Assembly: GCF_018777395.1 (NCBI RefSeq)
Contig: NZ_JAFJYC010000001.1
Span: 868,001 to 932,000 of the forward strand
DNA from: Candidatus Sodalis endolongispinus
GTDB taxonomy: Bacteria; Pseudomonadota; Gammaproteobacteria; Enterobacterales; Enterobacteriaceae
Direction: 5' to 3'
Length of the DNA stretch: 64,000 nucleotides
The position numbers and the translations under genes were made by a program. Below are positions 60,523 to 64,000 of the stretch, piece by piece (positions within the stretch are counted from its first letter, which is position 1; each line of letters begins with the position of its first letter). The notes under the pieces were generated by a model. It was not told the DNA's origin. It searched no databases and saw only the letters and a program-made list of their open reading frames with translations.

Positions 60523-60929
60523 TTCATATCCCATAATTTAGTTAATAGAAATCCTGTGATCGTATAGGTCACCATACCGGCAATTTGACTTGAATAAATC
60601 AAACTTGGGTGAGTCTGAATAACCAACCAAACAACGCCGACATTTACCAAATAGGCAATCAGGCATGTCAACAAAAATTTTCCTAAGCGATGAAACGACA
60701 GGGATGTCGAGAAAGTAAAAAGGCTATTGACGACGAAACTGAAAGCAATACCGACAGCATAACCGATGAAATTGGACAGATAAATGCCAGTGCCGATATG
60801 GATAAAAGCAAAAATAACAGCCGCCGTAATGGCCGTGTTCAGTAATCCAACCAGGCAAAATTTTATCGTTTGTGTAAACGTATTATCTGGGGAACGGGAA
60901 AATAGACGTAACGCCCCACGGCGTTTCAT
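60519..60929 (-). CDS. gtrA: GtrA-family bactoprenol-sugar flippase
   Basis: Four-helix membrane protein thought to flip the lipid-linked sugar made by GtrB. From ATG 60929 (MKRRGALRLFSRSPDN) it has 136 residues, a family-normal length; an ATG at 60992 would add an unmatched tail. Typical: KFCLVGLLNTAITAAVIFAF, FSFVVNSLFTF and VTYTITGFLLTKLWDMK. First gene of the cassette; the gtrA-gtrB overlap indicates coupled translation. No strong ribosome site seen. Confidence 0.9.
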   Translation of the reverse strand: MKRRGALRLFSRSPDNTFTQTIKFCLVGLLNTAITAAVIFAFIHIGTGIYLSNFIGYAVGIAFSFVVNSLFTFSTSLSFHRLGKFLLTCLIAYLVNVGVVWLVIQTHPSLIYSSQIAGMVTYTITGFLLTKLWDMK

Positions 60930-61625
60930 TACTTGAATTTTCAGAATCCACCCGAGAGAAATATTTTTACAACCCGCCCATGACATCACCAACTATACGC
61001 AGGTGTTATAATAATTAACTTATTTAAGATAACCAGCCTAATTATACACGAATTCTGATTACCCTCCACGATTTTATGGTCTAAGATAACTGATTGAAAA
61101 TATTGATTTATTTCCTGTAACACCTAATGACGGCAAGTCTTTTCGCTGTCTCACGGAATTTTAGAACCGTACTTGCCCATCAGGCGGGGCAAACAGGGGA
61201 TGGAGAGTTGTCTATTGCGTATTCAGTTAGTTTTGCCACCTGTTGTGTAAACGCCTTTTTAAGACGCCCGGCAACGCACGGGAAATCGCTGCTTCATCAC
61301 GCCGGGAAGATAAATCTCTGATCACATCGTCTCTTTTGGCTGCACTGGCGTCATGAGTAAGCTCAAATATTGGTTCCCTTCACACAAGAAGGCCGGCAGG
61401 CACAACGTAAAGGCGTTCGCCAGGCGACTGCGAGAGGCGGTTTTTAAGATGAGCCAACAAACAATGCGCACAGGGGCAGTATTAGCGACATGCGTAACGG
61501 GAACAAGGCAGGTTCACTCCGCAAGCGCCACGATGGCTATAGCGGCTATGGGGTTGCTACGGGAGCAGAGGTGATATAGCGCAGGAACATCGTCCGCCCT
61601 GCGCCAAAGCCGGCGTATTCGCCGT
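60930..61625. other. Intergenic gtrA-sixA, right border of the gtr insertion
   Basis: About 700 nt without a supported gene. The part next to gtrA (60990-61130) is AT-rich and should hold the cassette promoter. Between 61130 and 61620 short open frames exist on both strands but show no family feature or ribosome site. No tRNA, integrase or direct repeat bordering the cassette was recognised. Confidence 0.55.
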
Positions 61626-62108
61626 TCAGACTTTCGACAGCAGCTGTGTCGGTCCCACTTGCCAGCGCAACGTGCCGCTGCCGCTGACGGCGTCAAGATC
61701 AACGCCCGCCACGGCGGAAGTGGCGAACATCGGCGGCTGCTCTTCAGGGCATAAGTCCGCCACGAGGTATCCCACCAACGGCAAATGGGAGATGACCAGT
61801 ACCCGGTTTACGCCTTCATTCGCCAGCGCCTGCAGGTAGCAGCTTACCAACCCGGCATCGCCACCCGGCGTCAGTTCCGGTAGCACTTCATGGCCGTCCG
61901 GTAACACCAGATACGCTTGCAGGGTATCTAGCGTCTGCCTGGCGCGCAAGTAGGGACTGACCAATACCCGATCAATGTCCGCCACCTGGCCGCTAAGCCA
62001 GCGCGCCATCAGGACGGATTCATCACGGCCCCGATCGGTCAGGGGTCTTTCCGCATCGTTCGCGGCCTCGGAAACAGCATCGCCGTGCCGCATAATTAGA
62101 ACTTGCAT
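61626..62108 (-). CDS. sixA: Phosphohistidine phosphatase SixA
   Basis: Dephosphorylates phosphohistidine proteins, notably the nitrogen phosphotransferase NPr. From ATG 62108 (MQVLIMRHGDAVSEAANDAE) it has 160 residues (E. coli 161). The RHG catalytic motif is Arg7-His8-Gly9. RVLVSPYLRARQTLD and VLVISHLPLVGYLVADLCPE hold the other His/Arg residues. Longer readings to 62192 have no match. Intact. The fadJ and fadI genes that follow in E. coli are missing. Confidence 0.95.
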   Translation of the reverse strand: MQVLIMRHGDAVSEAANDAERPLTDRGRDESVLMARWLSGQVADIDRVLVSPYLRARQTLDTLQAYLVLPDGHEVLPELTPGGDAGLVSCYLQALANEGVNRVLVISHLPLVGYLVADLCPEEQPPMFATSAVAGVDLDAVSGSGTLRWQVGPTQLLSKV

Positions 62109-62479
62109 AATGCACCGTTGTTGTTGGGGAAAATCGCGCCCGGTCAGCCGGGGAGTTCCCGTAGCCTTACACTGACGCACAGGTCGCGCCATCCACCACC
62201 CGCGGTGGCGCTAGCACGACCGGGTCAGACGAGAAGTCACATCTGACCAAAACGCTGTTTTTTTACATCAACTCCACCCCGGGAGTCAATACAATGCGCA
62301 AGGCCATTCGCACGTGGACTGCGTTTTCGGGCCGGAAAACGTACCGCGATTTGCGATGATTATCAGGCTATGACAACACGTTAGCCGAATGGTGCATAAA
62401 CATCGTGGGAATATTCTTATCGCGGAACAAAACGGTACCCCACCGCACCGTATAAGCTCACGGGGGGCAGGTAAAGGGT
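62109..62479. other. Intergenic sixA-yfcZ, site of lost fadJI
   Basis: About 370 nt where E. coli carries the anaerobic beta-oxidation genes fadJ and fadI (about 3.5 kb). I recognise no coding remnant. Two sequences with the FadR core (GGGTCAGAC at about 62222 and, reversed, TGGTCAGAT at about 62250) lie here and might be relics of the fadI operator; this is weak. Confidence 0.5.
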
Positions 62480-62776
62480 TCAACGCAGACCCAGTTGGAA
62501 AATCAGCGTTTCCGCCTGACAGCAAAAGGTAAAGTCCGCGTCGAGCACGAAACCGTTATCCTGAGGTTCAATCCTGGCATCAATTTGACATGGATCGGAT
62601 TCCACCGCGCGGGCTTTTTCCGTAAGCGTGGCCAGCATCGATTCCGCCTGTTGGCGCTCTGCAAAGTCGCGGCTGAAACTCGCCTTGCAATCTTCATTAT
62701 CGATGATGGTGCCAACGTCAACGCAGCAGCAAGCTGCCGTTTCATTTGCGCTGCATTTGTTCAGTGAATTAGCCAT
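62480..62776 (-). CDS. yfcZ: YfcZ/YiiS family protein
   Basis: Small DUF406 protein of unknown function, 98 residues (E. coli 94). The Cys-rich N-terminus CSANETAACCCVDVGTIIDN and the C-terminal LDADFTFCCQAETLIFQLGL match the family closely. It lies between the lost fadI and lost fadL positions. Intact. Confidence 0.9.
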   Translation of the reverse strand: MANSLNKCSANETAACCCVDVGTIIDNEDCKASFSRDFAERQQAESMLATLTEKARAVESDPCQIDARIEPQDNGFVLDADFTFCCQAETLIFQLGLR

Positions 62777-63360
62777 GATATTCTCCTTGCCGGGTAACCC
62801 GGGTGGCGCTAGTCATAAATCAAACCCTCATAATTGTGAATAATTATACGCCACTTGCGCCAGGGTTAACAGCCAATCGGCCTGACAAAAGGCTGCTAAA
62901 GGCGCGTTTTTGCCGCTCGAGGTAAAGGGTAATCAGTGCGTGTTTCTTGAGGGTTATCGATGTAGCGGAACCGTAAACAGAACACACACCATCGACAGAG
63001 GCGCCAACCCTAACGCGCCAGCGGCAACAGGTGGTGATTCCGCCCCCGCCGCCATTCTCAGACAACACAACGCTTTCGCGCGCCCGCGACCCTTTTCCGA
63101 CTGCATAATGCCTCCGCGCGCGCCGCCACTCTCAGACAACACAACGCCTCCGCGCGCGCCGCTATACTCAGGCAACACAACGCTTTCGCGCGCCCGCGAC
63201 CCTTTCCGACTGCATAATGCCTCCGCGCGCGCGACCCAACTCAGACGGCTCAACTTCTGCGCGCGCCCGCGAGCAGTAATTCCCGACGCGACCTCCCAGC
63301 GACCGGGCCACCGGGCCGGCAGCAACAACTTGACCGCACGCGGCAGGCGTTGCCCGCCGT
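62777..63360. other. Intergenic yfcZ-mlaA, site of lost fadL
   Basis: About 580 nt where E. coli has the long-chain fatty-acid porin gene fadL (about 1.3 kb). No fadL remnant is recognised. The mlaA-proximal half is very GC-rich and repetitive (separate entry); open frames across it are artefacts of that composition. Confidence 0.6.
63056..63285. repeat. GC-rich compound tandem repeat of 110 bp
   Basis: The segment CAACACAACGCTTTCGCGCG at 63063 recurs at 63173, 110 nt apart. Both copies are followed by CCCGCGACCC, TTCCGACTGCATAATGCC and TCCGCGCGCGC. A half-unit (CTCAGACAACACAACGCC, about 63131) lies between. The first copy has one extra T in a T run. No CRISPR-like spacing, no coding potential. 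It fills the place of fadL. Confidence 0.8.
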
Positions 63361-64000
63361 TTACTGCGCATCTATCGAATTAAGATCGTCTTGGATGGCG
63401 CTGGCGTTCGGATTGTCTTGCGGCGTCAACACGCCATCGCTGGCCAGGAAATCATGCCGCTGGAAATAGGCGGCGCGCACCAAGGCGTAAGGATCTTGCG
63501 AGTTCTGCAGCAGACCATCGGAGTCCAGCAGTTGCGCGCAGGTTTCCAGCCCTTCCAACGCCCATTTGCCCGCGGACATCCACCAGGTGAGATAGCTCAA
63601 GAGAGGGTAAAGATCATCCACCAATCCGCCAATGTCCTCACGAGGCGTGAAACTGCCGTAACCGGGCAGCTCTACATAAGGACCATAGCCAACGCCATAA
63701 TTGCCTAAGGTACTGCCGAAACGCCGTGGCTCCTCTTTGGCCAATTTCGGGTTAGCCATCGACGCTACATCAATTAAGCCCCCCATCCCCAGCAAAGTAT
63801 TCAGGAAAAAGCGGTTGAAATGAACCATCGCCTTGTAGGGTTTACCCTCTACAAAATAGTTGACCATGGTGGCGGGCTCTCCCAGGTTAGTGAATAAATT
63901 GCTCAAACCGTTACGTGCCGGCTTCGGCACATAATCCCGCCAGGCCACCGCCGCCGGGCGAACCAGATAGGGATCCAGCACGTTGTAGTTAAAATTGAAC
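63361..64000 (-). CDS. mlaA: Outer-membrane lipoprotein MlaA (VacJ), N-terminus beyond window
   Basis: MlaA sits in the outer membrane with OmpC/F and removes misplaced phospholipids for retrograde transport by the Mla system. The visible part covers about the last 213 residues of roughly 250; the frame is open to the window edge (FNFNYNVLDPYLV). Typical: AVAWRDYVPKPARNGLSNLF, NTLLGMGGLIDVASMANPKL, FGSTLGNYGVGYGPYVELPG and YFQRHDFLASDGVLTPQDNP. The signal peptide and lipobox lie outside. No lesion seen. Confidence 0.95.
   Translation of the reverse strand, partial: FNFNYNVLDPYLVRPAAVAWRDYVPKPARNGLSNLFTNLGEPATMVNYFVEGKPYKAMVHFNRFFLNTLLGMGGLIDVASMANPKLAKEEPRRFGSTLGNYGVGYGPYVELPGYGSFTPREDIGGLVDDLYPLLSYLTWWMSAGKWALEGLETCAQLLDSDGLLQNSQDPYALVRAAYFQRHDFLASDGVLTPQDNPNASAIQDDLNSIDAQ

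Noticed and set aside
61353..61574. 73-codon plus-strand open frame
   Set aside because: No family motif, no convincing ribosome site, and it lies in a decayed border region.
57729..61625. Prophage or integrative element around the gtr genes
   Set aside because: No integrase, phage structural gene, tRNA or flanking direct repeat could be seen.
63056..63285. Possible CRISPR array or coding repeat protein
   Set aside because: The period is irregular, spacers are absent, and open frames on both strands merely reflect CGCG-rich composition.

Overview
The window is chromosomal backbone from a GC-rich member of the Enterobacterales. Gene order follows the E. coli menF-nuo-ackA/pta-hisJQMP-purF-fabB-aroC-mlaA segment almost gene for gene. 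Pseudogenes are frequent, several backbone genes are missing, and there are no insertion sequences. That combination points to a recently host-restricted insect symbiont of the Sodalis type (S. glossinidius-like). This assignment is inference from gene content and decay pattern; no marker gene such as 16S is present.

Layout. 1-1.5 kb: broken menF and small elaB. 1.7-16.8 kb: the complete 13-gene nuo operon (respiratory complex I, fused nuoCD), all intact, on the minus strand. 17.4-18.4 kb: lrhA, broken by one base in a G run. 19.3-25.3 kb: alaA, yfbR, broken yfbS, yfbT, broken yfbU, yfbV. 25.7-29.1 kb: ackA-pta (acetate overflow pathway), intact, with a strong terminator. 29.5-32.6 kb: yfcD, yfcE, yfcG and broken yfcH. 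32.6-35.6 kb: the histidine/basic amino acid ABC transporter hisJ-hisQ-hisM-hisP, with only the ATPase gene frameshifted. 35.9-38.7 kb: cvpA-purF-ubiX with a PurR operator. 39.0-44.8 kb: dedD, folC, accD, dedA, truA and usg (one internal amber codon). 44.9-50.1 kb: decayed pdxB, flk (one amber codon), the MFS exporter gene yfcJ, and fabB with adjacent FadR-like and FabR-like operators. 50.2-57.7 kb: decayed mnmC, yfcL, epmC, decayed yfcA, mepA, aroC (one amber codon), prmB, smrB. 57.8-61.0 kb: an AT-richer three-gene glycosyltransferase cassette (gtrA, gtrB and a broken membrane glycosyltransferase) inserted between smrB and sixA. 61.6-64.0 kb: sixA, yfcZ and the start-truncated mlaA, with fadJI and fadL absent.

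How it works together. Energy metabolism (complex I, Ack-Pta), purine synthesis (purF), fatty-acid synthesis (accD, fabB), folate (folC) and translation/tRNA functions (truA, prmB, epmC, smrB) are kept. Menaquinone (menF), PLP (pdxB), chorismate (aroC), histidine import (hisP), the regulator LrhA, the bifunctional tRNA enzyme MnmC and fatty-acid degradation genes are broken or gone. Most lesions are single-base indels, several in short homopolymers, or single stop codons in otherwise full-length genes. The decay therefore looks recent.

I found no CRISPR array, tRNA, rRNA, prophage or obviously new multi-gene system. The least ordinary items are the single-amber genes including aroC, the degenerate tandem repeats in intergenic space, the solitary gtr cassette, and regulatory sites kept while their regulon is being lost.
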